Shown: one piece after another, positions 9,120-17,290 of the stretch | How positions within the stretch are numbered: position 1 is the stretch's first letter | Layout: each line of letters begins with the position of its first letter | From: Alphaproteobacteria bacterium | GTDB taxonomy: Bacteria; Pseudomonadota; Alphaproteobacteria; Ferrovibrionales; Ferrovibrionaceae | Direction of reading: 5' to 3' | Assembly (NCBI GenBank): GCA_018336035.1 | Contig: JAGXRD010000004.1 | Location: 1 to 57,325 of the forward strand | Length of the DNA stretch: 57,325 bases | Made by a program: the position numbers and the translations under genes | Notes under the pieces: generated by a model | Seen by the model: the letters and a program-made list of their open reading frames with translations, nothing else | The model's database searches: none | Told to the model about the DNA's origin: nothing

Positions 9120-9717
9120 CCAGTTTGCGACGACGCTGCCACCAGTCGAACAGGCGCAACAGGATCACGGCGAGGGTGAGCGTCACGGCCAGCCAGTAGA
9201 GCGGCATGCCCGGCGTGCGCTTGGCATTGGTGATGATGAACGAGATCGCGATATACCAGCTGCCGGCCCAGTGCAGGGCGCGCCAGTTTCGCGCGCCGAG
9301 CCAGCGCATCGCGGCGTCGAAGGACGTCGCCGCCATGGCGAGAATGAACAGATAGGCCAGCCCGCCTGAAATCAGTGTGCTGGTATTCGTCATGCTCCAG
9401 AACAGGTCCGGGGCGACCGCGGCAAATGCGATGATCGCGAAGCTATGCAGGATATGCGAGGCCGCAAACGAGACGCCCAGATAGCGCCGGTTGCGCCGTA
9501 GCCAGCGCGTGGCGTCATTCGGCTGCAGGCGCACCAGGGCCGAGGCCGCGAAGACCGGCAGGAACAGCAGCAGCGAGGTTCGAGCCGTGGCACGGATCGC
9601 CGCGCGGAGTCCGTCTACGGAGAAGTCATGCGCCCCGATAATGCCCAGAGTCATCAGTGATAGCAGGAGGGCTATCAGTCCGGTCAGTCGCCAGCCGTGA
9701 AGCCAGTGCGTGGTCAT
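9103..9717 (-). CDS. Ferric-reductase-like transmembrane protein
   Basis: Integral membrane protein of 204 residues with about six helices. Histidines lie at helix positions that would suit haem ligation (HILHSF, and H in LHWAGSWYIAISFI), as in the ferric reductase-like domain shared by MsrQ and NADPH oxidases. No FAD or NAD domain is attached, so a partner would be needed for electron transfer. The start at 9717 follows GGGAGGGCG; the frame extends further upstream but without a better site. It lies downstream of the minus-strand catabolic operon after a 111-base gap, so it may be independent. Confidence 0.72.
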   Translation of the reverse strand: MTTHWLHGWRLTGLIALLLSLMTLGIIGAHDFSVDGLRAAIRATARTSLLLFLPVFAASALVRLQPNDATRWLRRNRRYLGVSFAASHILHSFAIIAFAAVAPDLFWSMTNTSTLISGGLAYLFILAMAATSFDAAMRWLGARNWRALHWAGSWYIAISFIITNAKRTPGMPLYWLAVTLTLAVILLRLFDWWQRRRKLVNAPA

Positions 9718-9828
9718 GGTGTCGCCCTCCCTGCAGGCAATTGCGATCCTTCCGCTTTTACGCATGGCGGGACAAGTGACGGCCGTTACAGTTTCCGTGC
9801 GCAACCCGCCGGATCACAGGGACTTGAA

Positions 9829-10617
9829 TTATAGCGACGTGACGAACTCGACCAAGACGCGGTTGTAGGCTTCCGGCACTTCCAGATGCGGGCTGTGCCC
9901 GGCATTGTCGAAGCAGCAGCGGCGGGCACCCGGGATATTGGCTGCCATCCACTGGCTGACTGCCGGTTCGTAAAGCTGGCTCTCGCCGCCATGCAGGATC
10001 AGCACAGGCAGGGTCAGGGCCGGCAGCAGCGTGCGGTAATCCTGTTCAGCCATCGATTGCCAGAGCGCCGCCATGGCAGCTCCGTCATTGCGCGTGATCT
10101 CTGCTGAAATCCACTCGCCCAGCGCAGCGTCCGGTGTGTAGCTGCGTGCGAACAGGCGCGGCATGGCATTCTGGCTGTAGCCGACCCAGTTCTCGCGCAT
10201 TGCCGCGACAGCGGCGGCACTCTGCGCGGCATCGAAGCCGTTGCGAATGCCGAAACGCCAGCCGGATTCATTGGTGATCTTGACTGTCATGTCTTCGATC
10301 ACCAGACCAGCCAGGCCGTCACTGCCAAACTGCGCGATATAGTCCAGCGCCACCATCGCACCCATCGACCAGCCGATCAGCACCGGCTTGTCCAGCCTGC
10401 GCGCCATGATCAACTCGTGCAGGTCGGCGGCAAGGGCGGGAATGCTTAAGTTCCCCGGCGTCGCCGGACTGCGGCGATGGCCGGGCAGATCGGGCATGAT
10501 CAGCCGGAAGTCGCGCGCCAGCGCTTCAGCCTGCGGGCCAAAATAGTCACCATGGCTCGACCAGCCATGCAGGAAAATCAGCGGCCGGCCGCTGCCAGTC
10601 TCCGCGACATGCATCAT
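9829..10617 (-). CDS. Alpha/beta-fold hydrolase
   Basis: Cytoplasmic hydrolase with the oxyanion segment FLHGWSSHGD, the nucleophile elbow GWSMG and the catalytic histidine in NAGHSPHLE. It is the last gene of the TetR-led operon, 4 bases after the preceding MaoC-like gene. I chose the ATG at 10617, which places the fold's first strand directly at the N-terminus; an ATG at 10635 overlapping the previous gene is an alternative. It could act as a thioesterase or ester hydrolase on the pathway substrate, but the substrate is unknown. Confidence 0.85.
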   Translation of the reverse strand: MMHVAETGSGRPLIFLHGWSSHGDYFGPQAEALARDFRLIMPDLPGHRRSPATPGNLSIPALAADLHELIMARRLDKPVLIGWSMGAMVALDYIAQFGSDGLAGLVIEDMTVKITNESGWRFGIRNGFDAAQSAAAVAAMRENWVGYSQNAMPRLFARSYTPDAALGEWISAEITRNDGAAMAALWQSMAEQDYRTLLPALTLPVLILHGGESQLYEPAVSQWMAANIPGARRCCFDNAGHSPHLEVPEAYNRVLVEFVTSL

Positions 10618-10621
10618 ACGC

Positions 10622-11011
10622 TCAGGCCCCGACATCCTTCGCCAGCACCAGGGCGCGGCCACTGCAATAGACGGTACCGTTTTCATCGCGGCAGGTGGTG
10701 GCCAGATCGACCAGATGTTTGTCCGGCCGCAGGCGTGTGATCTCGACGCGGGCGATCAGCGGAACGCCGACCGGGGCCGGCCGCTCGAACTGCAGTTCCT
10801 GCTTCAGGTAGTTGGTACCGAAGCCGGGCAGGTCGACGCCAAGCAGGTAGGAAAACAATGCGCCGATGAGCGGTTCGGGCACGGAGTCGTGCGCCGCGCC
10901 GGGTTCGCCGGCCAAAGCATGGAAGGCGGCGATGTCGTTCGGCGAGTAGCTGTGGCGGGTTTCGGCATGATCGCCGACGCGCATGCCCTTGTGGCTGACC
11001 GTTTGGCTCAT
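10622..11011 (-). CDS. MaoC/hot-dog-fold dehydratase-like protein
   Basis: A 129-residue single hot-dog domain. Where active MaoC hydratases read D-x-N-P-x-H, this protein has GEPGAAHD, keeping the His but losing the Asp-Asn pair. It may therefore be a thioesterase-like or non-catalytic partner of the adjacent MaoC protein. The ATG overlaps the upstream MaoC gene's stop by 4 bases, suggesting coupled synthesis and possibly a heterodimer. Confidence 0.75.
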   Translation of the reverse strand: MSQTVSHKGMRVGDHAETRHSYSPNDIAAFHALAGEPGAAHDSVPEPLIGALFSYLLGVDLPGFGTNYLKQELQFERPAPVGVPLIARVEITRLRPDKHLVDLATTCRDENGTVYCSGRALVLAKDVGA

Positions 11012-11373
11012 GGCAACGCGATCTCCGTTTGGCCATCCAGGGTGAGCGCGCCGTTGGCGACGCGTATCACCTGGGTTGACAGCACGATGCGGCCATCGGT
11101 GGCGGCGATCTCGTTCAGGGTGAAGCGATGCGGATCGTCGGCATAGGTGGGATTGGGAAACATCAGCGTCTGGTTGACCTGTCGCGCGCCGGGATAGTGC
11201 TTCTGCACCAGACCCCACAGCACCGTGTAGAGCAGCATGCCATGGCTCACCGTGCGGCCAAAGCGGGTGCGGGCCGAGAAATCCGGGTCGACATGGATCG
11301 GGTTGTTGTCGCCGCTGACGGCGGCGAAGGCGTTGAAGTCGGCCTGACTGAGGCTGCGTTCGATGGAAATCAT
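11008..11373 (-). CDS. MaoC-family (R)-enoyl-CoA hydratase-like protein
   Basis: A 121-residue hot-dog protein with the intact hydratase motif SGDNNPIHVDPDFA near residues 20-33, carrying the catalytic Asp and His. Later FGRTVSHGML matches the family. It is expected to hydrate an enoyl-CoA made by the acyl-CoA synthetase encoded immediately upstream. It overlaps genes on both sides, sharing base 11373 with the ligase and 4 bases with the next MaoC gene. Confidence 0.88.
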   Translation of the reverse strand: MISIERSLSQADFNAFAAVSGDNNPIHVDPDFSARTRFGRTVSHGMLLYTVLWGLVQKHYPGARQVNQTLMFPNPTYADDPHRFTLNEIAATDGRIVLSTQVIRVANGALTLDGQTEIALP

Positions 11374-12863
11374 CACGGGCTCTCGGAAAAGCGGCTGCGC
11401 AGGATATGCTTCTGCACCTTGCCGGCGGCGGTGCGCGGGAAATCTTCGATGACGCGGATATGCTTGGGCACCTTGTAGGCGGCCAGATTTTCGCGGCAGT
11501 AAGCTCGCAGCGCTTCCGCATCGACGCTGGCGCCGGGCTGCGGCAGCACATAGACGCAGCCGACCTCGCCCCATTTCGCATCGGGCACGCCGATCACGGC
11601 GCATTCCAGCACACCGGGAAAGCGATAGATCACGATCTCGACTTCGGCGGGATAGACGTTTTCGCCGCCGGAAATGAACATGTCCTTGATGCGGTCGACG
11701 ATATAGTAATAGCCATCGGCATCGCGACGCGCGACATCGCCGGTGCGCAGCCAGCCGTCTTTCGTAAACGCCGCTTTGGTGGCGGCTTCGTTGTTCCAGT
11801 AGCCCGGCGTCACGCCGGGGCCACGGATCTGCAATTCGCCGGCATGGTCGGCGGGCAGGGCGCGGTCGTGATCGTCGACCACGCGGACTTCAGCAAGGAT
11901 CTGCGGCTTGCCGACCGAGCCGATCTTGGCCTTGGCATGCGCGCGGTCCATCAGGAAGACTGTAGGCCCGGTTTCGGTCATGCCCATGCCGTTGCAGACC
12001 AGCACGTCGCGTTTGGCGAAGAGTTCGATCAGCGTGATGGGCAGCGGCGCGCCGCCGCAACTCCAGCTGCGCACCTTCGAGAAATCGGCGGTTGTGAAAT
12101 CCTTGTGCAGGCTGATCGCCTGATAGATCGCCGGCACGCCGAGGAAAGCTGTGCAGTCGCCGTTCTGCAGGGCGGCCATCACCGGATCGATCTCGAATTT
12201 CTTCAACACCCGCACACTGCCGCCGAAGATCAGCACAGGCAGGGTATGCAGGTTGATGCCGGCGGTGTGGAACAGCGGCAGGAAATTCAGCGTGGTGTCT
12301 GCCGAGGTCAGATCGGTGGCCTGGCCGATGTTGATGGCATTGGCATAGGCCATGCCCGGCGTCTGGATCACCGCCTTGGGTTTGCCGGTGGTGCCCGAAG
12401 TATAGAGCATGTACCAGATGCGATTGGTCGGCCAGGCGGTGTCGAAACTGCCCGGTGCGCTTGCTGCCACGGCCTGTTCGTAATCCACCAGCGACAGCAG
12501 CGGCAGGTTCAACGCAACCGCCACGGCCGCATTCTCGGCATCGTGTATCAGCAATTTCGGCGCGGCATCCTGCGCAACCGGCAAAAGTTCCGGCGCCGGC
12601 TGGCGCCAGTTCAGCGGCACCAGGATGGCGCCGAGCTTGCCGCAGGCGAAAAGAATCTCGAAAAAGCTGGTGGTGTTGAGGCAGAGAATGGCGACGCGGT
12701 CGCCGCTGCCGATGCCCTGGCTCTGCAGCCAGGATGCAAAACGGCAGGCGCGGTCGTTCACTTCGGCATAGGTCAGGCTGCGGCCGCTCTCGACTTCGGT
12801 GAAGGCGATCTTGTCCGGTGTCAGCTCGGCGCGGCGGGCGGCGATATCGAAGACGGTTTGCAT
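11373..12863 (-). CDS. AMP-dependent acyl-CoA synthetase
   Basis: Activates a carboxylic acid to its CoA thioester via an acyl-adenylate. The P-loop-like motif YTSGTTGKPKA, the GMTETGP segment, the GWLRTGDVARRDADGYY hinge region and the C-terminal catalytic lysine in RTAAGKVQK are all present over 496 residues. The ATG at 12863 was chosen because homologues begin at the QTVFDIAARRA stretch; the frame is open further upstream only inside the crotonase gene. Acid chain length or aromaticity cannot be deduced. Confidence 0.93.
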   Translation of the reverse strand: MQTVFDIAARRAELTPDKIAFTEVESGRSLTYAEVNDRACRFASWLQSQGIGSGDRVAILCLNTTSFFEILFACGKLGAILVPLNWRQPAPELLPVAQDAAPKLLIHDAENAAVAVALNLPLLSLVDYEQAVAASAPGSFDTAWPTNRIWYMLYTSGTTGKPKAVIQTPGMAYANAINIGQATDLTSADTTLNFLPLFHTAGINLHTLPVLIFGGSVRVLKKFEIDPVMAALQNGDCTAFLGVPAIYQAISLHKDFTTADFSKVRSWSCGGAPLPITLIELFAKRDVLVCNGMGMTETGPTVFLMDRAHAKAKIGSVGKPQILAEVRVVDDHDRALPADHAGELQIRGPGVTPGYWNNEAATKAAFTKDGWLRTGDVARRDADGYYYIVDRIKDMFISGGENVYPAEVEIVIYRFPGVLECAVIGVPDAKWGEVGCVYVLPQPGASVDAEALRAYCRENLAAYKVPKHIRVIEDFPRTAAGKVQKHILRSRFSESP

Positions 12864-12868
12864 GGTGT

Positions 12869-13624
12869 TCAGGCACCCTTGCTCAGGAAGCGGGCCATAC
12901 CAGCCTCGGCTTCTGCACTGTCGATCAACGCGAGGAAATTTCGCAATTCGGCGTCCAACCCTTCGGCGCAATCTGTCGCCAGCAAGGCCTTGGTGCTGGC
13001 GATGCTGCCCGGTTGCATGGTTTTTAGCTTTTCCAGCCAGCCTTCGATGGTGGCATCCAGCGCGTCCGCTTCGACGCAGGCGGTAACCAGACCAAGCTGC
13101 AGCGCCTCCTGCGCCGACACGCGCTGGTTCAGCAGCTGGATCTCGCGGGCACGCTGCATGCCGATGCGGGCCGGCAGCATCGCGGTCCAGCCGCCATCGG
13201 GACTGAAACCGACCTGCGCATAATAGGGCTGGATGAAGGCCTGCGGCGTGATCGCGGCAAGGTCGCAGGCCAGCAGCAGACCGAGCGAGCCACCAGTGAG
13301 AGGTCCATGAATGCGGCCGATCACCGGCACCGGCAGGCGCAGCAGCGCGAGGATCGCGCGATTCAGGCTGCCGACCAGTCCTTCGGCATAGGCGCGGCGC
13401 TGGCCACGCGGCACGGACTGGAAACCCGCAACGTCGCCGCCGGTGCTGAAGCTGCGGCCGCTGGCCTGCAGCACAACGGCGCGCATCTCACGATGGCCGG
13501 CAATGCGGTCTAGATCGGCATTCAGGCTGTCGAGCAAAGCAGGGACGAGACTGTTATGCCTTTCCGGCCGGTTCAGCGTCAGCCGCGCCACGCCATCGGC
13601 GATATCCAGCAGCGTGGCTGTCAT
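12869..13624 (-). CDS. Enoyl-CoA hydratase/isomerase family protein (PaaG-like active site)
   Basis: Crotonase-fold protein of 251 residues. The oxyanion-hole segments SFSTGGDV and HGPLTGGSLG are intact. Both glutamates of classical hydratases (GGGCE and QPE positions) are replaced, by Gly and Tyr, while GFSPDGGW resembles the PD-x-GG stretch that supplies the catalytic Asp of PaaG-type isomerases. An isomerase is therefore more likely than a hydratase. The ATG at 13624 touches the stop of the TetR gene. Confidence 0.88.
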   Translation of the reverse strand: MTATLLDIADGVARLTLNRPERHNSLVPALLDSLNADLDRIAGHREMRAVVLQASGRSFSTGGDVAGFQSVPRGQRRAYAEGLVGSLNRAILALLRLPVPVIGRIHGPLTGGSLGLLLACDLAAITPQAFIQPYYAQVGFSPDGGWTAMLPARIGMQRAREIQLLNQRVSAQEALQLGLVTACVEADALDATIEGWLEKLKTMQPGSIASTKALLATDCAEGLDAELRNFLALIDSAEAEAGMARFLSKGA

Positions 13625-14259
13625 CAGCGCGCAGATTTTGCAGCGAGGCCGCCGGCCACCATGGCGGAAGCCACATCGACAATGGGGTCGAGCGGCGCCT
13701 TTGGATCCCACAGCCCGTAGCGCTGGCCGAGGAAAACCGAAATACCCATCAGCATCCAGGCGCGCACTTCGGTGGCGTGATCGCCCTTGCCCGGCAGTAT
13801 TTCGCCGCGCTTTTCGGCGGCGGCCAGCGCGATGCGATAGGACTTGGCGAAATCGGTGTAATACTGGCGATAGACCTTCTCATCCACAAACTGCGACTCT
13901 TCCACCAGCTTGTAGAGATCGGGATTCTTCCGCACGAAATCGAGGAAGGCGCGCAGGCCGAGCCGTTCGGCCTCAATACGGTCCTTTGCGCCCGTCGTCG
14001 CTTCGGTCAGGTGGTGGCGCAGCATGCGGCCCATATGCAGGACCAACTCGCGCATCACATCTTCCTTGCTGCGGAAGTAGATATAGAAGGTGCCCTGTGC
14101 CACGCCGGCTTCGGCCGTGATTGTGGCGATGGAAGCCTCGGCAAAGCCGCGCCGGCCGATTTCGCGCTGGGCGGCATCGAGAATCTTGCGGCGGGTCTGC
14201 TCGCCCCGGCCGGTCTTAGGCAGGGGCAGGGCGCGTTTCCTCGGGTTCATGTAGGCCAT
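13624..14259 (-). CDS. TetR/AcrR-family regulator of the catabolic cluster
   Basis: A 211-residue repressor-type protein. The N-terminal helix-turn-helix (ATITAEAGVAQGTFYIYF, about residues 44-61) is canonical, and the C-terminal helical domain would bind a ligand, plausibly an acyl-CoA. It is the first gene of the minus-strand operon and is divergent from the ABC importer. A perfect inverted repeat in the shared 271-base gap is a good operator candidate. An ATG at 14250 is an alternative start. Confidence 0.9.
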   Translation of the reverse strand: MAYMNPRKRALPLPKTGRGEQTRRKILDAAQREIGRRGFAEASIATITAEAGVAQGTFYIYFRSKEDVMRELVLHMGRMLRHHLTEATTGAKDRIEAERLGLRAFLDFVRKNPDLYKLVEESQFVDEKVYRQYYTDFAKSYRIALAAAEKRGEILPGKGDHATEVRAWMLMGISVFLGQRYGLWDPKAPLDPIVDVASAMVAGGLAAKSAR

Positions 14260-14365
14260 GAATCTCTTGTCATCATCGGTCTGATGGAACGATCCGCATG
14301 CGGTCACGCTCTGAATCGCACGAATGCAGCTTGACGTCCCAGTGCCCGGACAGTACAAATCTATG

Positions 14366-14389
14366 AAACATGAATCAACTGTCATGTTT
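14366..14389. promoter_or_regulatory. Perfect inverted repeat AAACATGA-N8-TCATGTTT, probable TetR operator
   Basis: Two exact 8-bp arms separated by 8 bases give a 24-bp dyad, a typical TetR-family operator size, in the middle of the divergent region between the TetR gene and the ABC receptor gene. It is much more AT-rich than its surroundings. Binding by the adjacent TetR protein would control both arms of the locus; this is inferred from position and symmetry. Confidence 0.65.
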
Positions 14390-14530
14390 GTGGACCGTCC
14401 AGCGGGCGCGGTCTGCCAGCGGCACCGGGACAACCCGGGCCAAGCAGAGGGAGGAGCGAAAATGTCGCGCATGTCGCATGCCATTCACGTCGTCTCCATC
14501 GCCATGCCCGCATCGCAAGGGAGAAACTAC

Positions 14531-15730
14531 ATGCAGCGCGTGATGAAGACGGCAGGCCTCGCCGCCGTACTGAGCGCCGGTCTGGTGCTGTCGGCGCAGG
14601 CCGCCGACCTGAAGATCGCTTTGATCGCCAGCAAGACCGGTCCGCTCGAGGCCTATGCCAAGCAGACCGAAACCGGTTTCATGATGGGCCTTGAGTATAT
14701 GACCAAGGGCACCATGACCTGGCAGGGTCGCAAGATTCAGGTCATCGTCAAGGACGACCAGTTCAAGCCCGATCTGGCCAAGTCGATGCTGGAACAGGCC
14801 TATGCCGACGACAATGTCGATCTGGCCGTGGGCACCACCGGTTCGGGCGGCGCGCTCGCCATGCTGCCGGTCGCCGAGGAGTACAAGAAAATCCTGATTG
14901 TCGAGCCCGCCGTGGCCGATGCGATCACCGGCGAGAAGTGGAACCGCTACATCTTCCGCACCGGCCGCAACTCGTCGCAGGACGCGATTGCCGGCGCTGC
15001 ATCCTTCCCGGCGAGCGGTGAGGTCAGCGTCGCCACCCTGGCGCAGGACTATGCCTTCGGTCGTGATGGCGTGAAGGCGATGAAGGATGCGCTCGCGCAG
15101 ATCCGTCCGAACGTCAAAATCGTGTTCGAAGAGTATGCCCCGCAACAGACCACTGATTTCACCGCCTCGGCCCAGCGCATGTTCGACGCGCTGAAGGACA
15201 AGCCGGGCAAGCGCGTGATCGCCGTGATCTGGGCCGGCCCGCATCCGCTGCCCAAGATCGCCGATCTGAAGCCGGAGCGCTTCAACATCGAGATCGCGCC
15301 GGGCGGCAACATCCTGCCGGTGATGAAGGGCTACAAGCCCTATCCGGGCATGGAAGGCGCCGTTTATTACTACCATGACTTCCCGAAGAACCCGGTGAAT
15401 GACTGGTTCGTGGCCGAGCACAAGAAGCGCAACAACGGCAATCCGCCGGACTTCTTCACCGCCGGTGGCTTCGCGGCTGCCTCGGCCGCGCTGACTGCCG
15501 TGCAGAAAGCGGGCGGCACCAATACCGAGAAGCTGATCACCGCCATGGAAGGCATGGTGTTCGATACGCCCAAGGGCACGATGCTGTTCCGCAAGGAAGA
15601 TCATCAGGCCCTGCAGCAGATGTATCACTTCAAGGTCAAGAAGGACGGCAAGGACGATAACGATCTTCTGGAACTGGTGCAGACCATCCAGGAATCGGCC
15701 ATGCCGCTGCCGATCCGCAACAAGCGCTGA
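14531..15730 (+). CDS. ABC transporter substrate-binding protein, branched-chain/aromatic-acid type
   Basis: Periplasmic receptor of the Leu/Ile/Val-binding family (Peripla_BP_6), 399 residues. The ATG at 14531, preceded by AAGGGAG, gives a signal peptide ending in SAQA and a mature start DLKIALIASKTGPLEAYAKQ. Members of this family bind amino acids, short amides or aromatic acids. The catabolic neighbours, notably an acyl-CoA synthetase, favour an organic acid here. The ATPase and permease genes follow after a hairpin. Confidence 0.92.
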   Translation: MQRVMKTAGLAAVLSAGLVLSAQAADLKIALIASKTGPLEAYAKQTETGFMMGLEYMTKGTMTWQGRKIQVIVKDDQFKPDLAKSMLEQAYADDNVDLAVGTTGSGGALAMLPVAEEYKKILIVEPAVADAITGEKWNRYIFRTGRNSSQDAIAGAASFPASGEVSVATLAQDYAFGRDGVKAMKDALAQIRPNVKIVFEEYAPQQTTDFTASAQRMFDALKDKPGKRVIAVIWAGPHPLPKIADLKPERFNIEIAPGGNILPVMKGYKPYPGMEGAVYYYHDFPKNPVNDWFVAEHKKRNNGNPPDFFTAGGFAAASAALTAVQKAGGTNTEKLITAMEGMVFDTPKGTMLFRKEDHQALQQMYHFKVKKDGKDDNDLLELVQTIQESAMPLPIRNKR

Positions 15731-15739
15731 TCTGAAACC

Positions 15740-15777
15740 GCCGCCGGGGTCTCGCATCCCGGCGGCATTTCTTTATC
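15740..15777 (+). terminator. Hairpin between receptor and ATPase genes
   Basis: Nine-bp perfect arms (GCCGCCGGG at 15740-15748 and its complement at 15758-15766) with a 9-base loop precede ATTTCTTTAT. The element lies between the receptor stop and the livG-type start, so it probably acts as a leaky terminator or message stabiliser. Confidence 0.72.
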
Positions 15778-15785
15778 TGAGAGAC

Positions 15786-16568
15786 ATGTCCCCCACGCCG
15801 ACCTTAGAGACCCGCGACCTGACGATCCGTTTCGGCGGCCACGTCGCCGTCAATGCCGTGAGTTGCGCCTTCCAGCCGGGCACGCTGACCGCCATCGTCG
15901 GCCCGAACGGCGCCGGTAAAACCACCTATTTCAACCTGATCTCCGGCCAGCTGCGCGCCACCTCCGGCCAGGTGCTGCTGCGTGGCGCGGATGTCACGGG
16001 ACTGACGGCTTCCACCCGCACCAAGCAGGGCATGGGGCGCGCGTTTCAGCTCACCAACCTGTTTCCCAATCTCACCGTGATGGAAAACGTGCGCCTTGCA
16101 GTACAATCCCGCGCAGGAGCGGGGTTGCAGTTGCTGCAGCTCTGGAGCCATCGCCGCGACCTGATCGAAAAGGCCGACAGCCTGCTCGACGCCGTCCGTC
16201 TGCTCGACAAGCGCAACGCCACCGCTGGCGCACTGCCGCATGGCGACCAGCGCAAGCTGGAGGTTGCGCTACTGCTGGCGCTGGAGCCCGATATCTTCAT
16301 GTTCGACGAGCCGACCGCCGGCATGTCGGTGGATGAAGTGCCGACCATTCTGGACCTGATCCACAGCATCAAGGCGCGCGGCGACAAGACCGTGCTGCTG
16401 GTGGAACACAAGATGGATGTGGTGCGCAGCCTGGCCGACCGCATCATTGTTTTGCATAACGGCAGCCTGGTGGCCGATGGCGAACCCGCTGCCGTGATCG
16501 CCTCGCCGGTGGTGCAGCAGGCCTATCTCGGTCTGCCAGCCGATGCCGATGGGAGTGCCGCCGCATGA
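15786..16568 (+). CDS. ABC transporter ATP-binding protein, LivG type
   Basis: Cytoplasmic ATPase of the importer. Walker A GPNGAGKTT, Walker B with DEPTAGMS and the H-loop VEHKMD are all present in 260 residues. The LSGGQ position reads LPHGDQRKLE, a LivG-like variant. The C-terminal extension after the H-loop fits the LivG group. It overlaps the LivF-type gene by 4 bases. Confidence 0.94.
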   Translation: MSPTPTLETRDLTIRFGGHVAVNAVSCAFQPGTLTAIVGPNGAGKTTYFNLISGQLRATSGQVLLRGADVTGLTASTRTKQGMGRAFQLTNLFPNLTVMENVRLAVQSRAGAGLQLLQLWSHRRDLIEKADSLLDAVRLLDKRNATAGALPHGDQRKLEVALLLALEPDIFMFDEPTAGMSVDEVPTILDLIHSIKARGDKTVLLVEHKMDVVRSLADRIIVLHNGSLVADGEPAAVIASPVVQQAYLGLPADADGSAAA

Positions 16569-17290
16569 GCGACAACCTGCTCAATCTCCAGGGCGTGCAT
16601 ACCCATATCGGGCAGTATCACATTCTGCATGGCGTCGATCTGGCGATTCCGCGTGGCCAGCTCACCATGCTGCTCGGCCGCAACGGTGCCGGCAAGACCA
16701 CAACTTTGCGCACCATCATGGGCCTGTGGCAGGCCAGCCAGGGCAGCATCACCTTCGACGGCCGCGACATCACCAAACTACCGACGCCGGACATCGCGCA
16801 GGCAGGTATCGCTTACGTGCCGGAGAATATGGCGATCTTCGCCGACCTGACGGTGCGCGAAAACCTGATCCTGGCGGCGCGTAACGGCGACCTCGATCCG
16901 GCGCGGCTGAAATGGATTTTCGGCCTGTTCCCGGCGCTGGAGAAATTCTGGTCGCTGGCGGCCGGCGTGCTGTCGGGCGGGCAGAAACAGATGCTGGCGA
17001 TCGCCCGCGCCATCGTCGAGCCGCGCGACCTGTTGCTGATTGACGAACCCACCAAGGGCCTGGCGCCAGCGATCATCATGAACATGGTGCAGGCCTTCAA
17101 GGAACTGAAATCCACCGGCGCCACCATCCTGCTGGTCGAACAGAATTTCCTCGCCGCCAAGCTGCTCGGCGATCATGTCGCGGTGATGGATGACGGCCGC
17201 GTCGTGCATCGCGGCGCGATGGCCGAACTGGCTGAGGATGCCGCCCTGCAGCAGAAACTGCTGGGCCTGAGCATGGATGCACATCAATGA
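16565..17290 (+). CDS. ABC transporter ATP-binding protein, LivF type
   Basis: Second ATPase of the importer, 241 residues. It has Walker A GRNGAGKTT, signature LSGGQKQMLAIARA, Walker B DEPTKGLAP and a switch histidine replaced by Gln in VEQNF, which is common in LivF proteins. It overlaps both neighbours by 4 bases, consistent with stoichiometric translation. Confidence 0.94.
   Translation: MSDNLLNLQGVHTHIGQYHILHGVDLAIPRGQLTMLLGRNGAGKTTTLRTIMGLWQASQGSITFDGRDITKLPTPDIAQAGIAYVPENMAIFADLTVRENLILAARNGDLDPARLKWIFGLFPALEKFWSLAAGVLSGGQKQMLAIARAIVEPRDLLLIDEPTKGLAPAIIMNMVQAFKELKSTGATILLVEQNFLAAKLLGDHVAVMDDGRVVHRGAMAELAEDAALQQKLLGLSMDAHQ

Noticed and set aside
11406-13223. A 605-codon plus-strand open frame opposite the acyl-CoA synthetase
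   Set aside because: The minus-strand genes have all the expected catalytic motifs; the plus frame is a GC-bias shadow.
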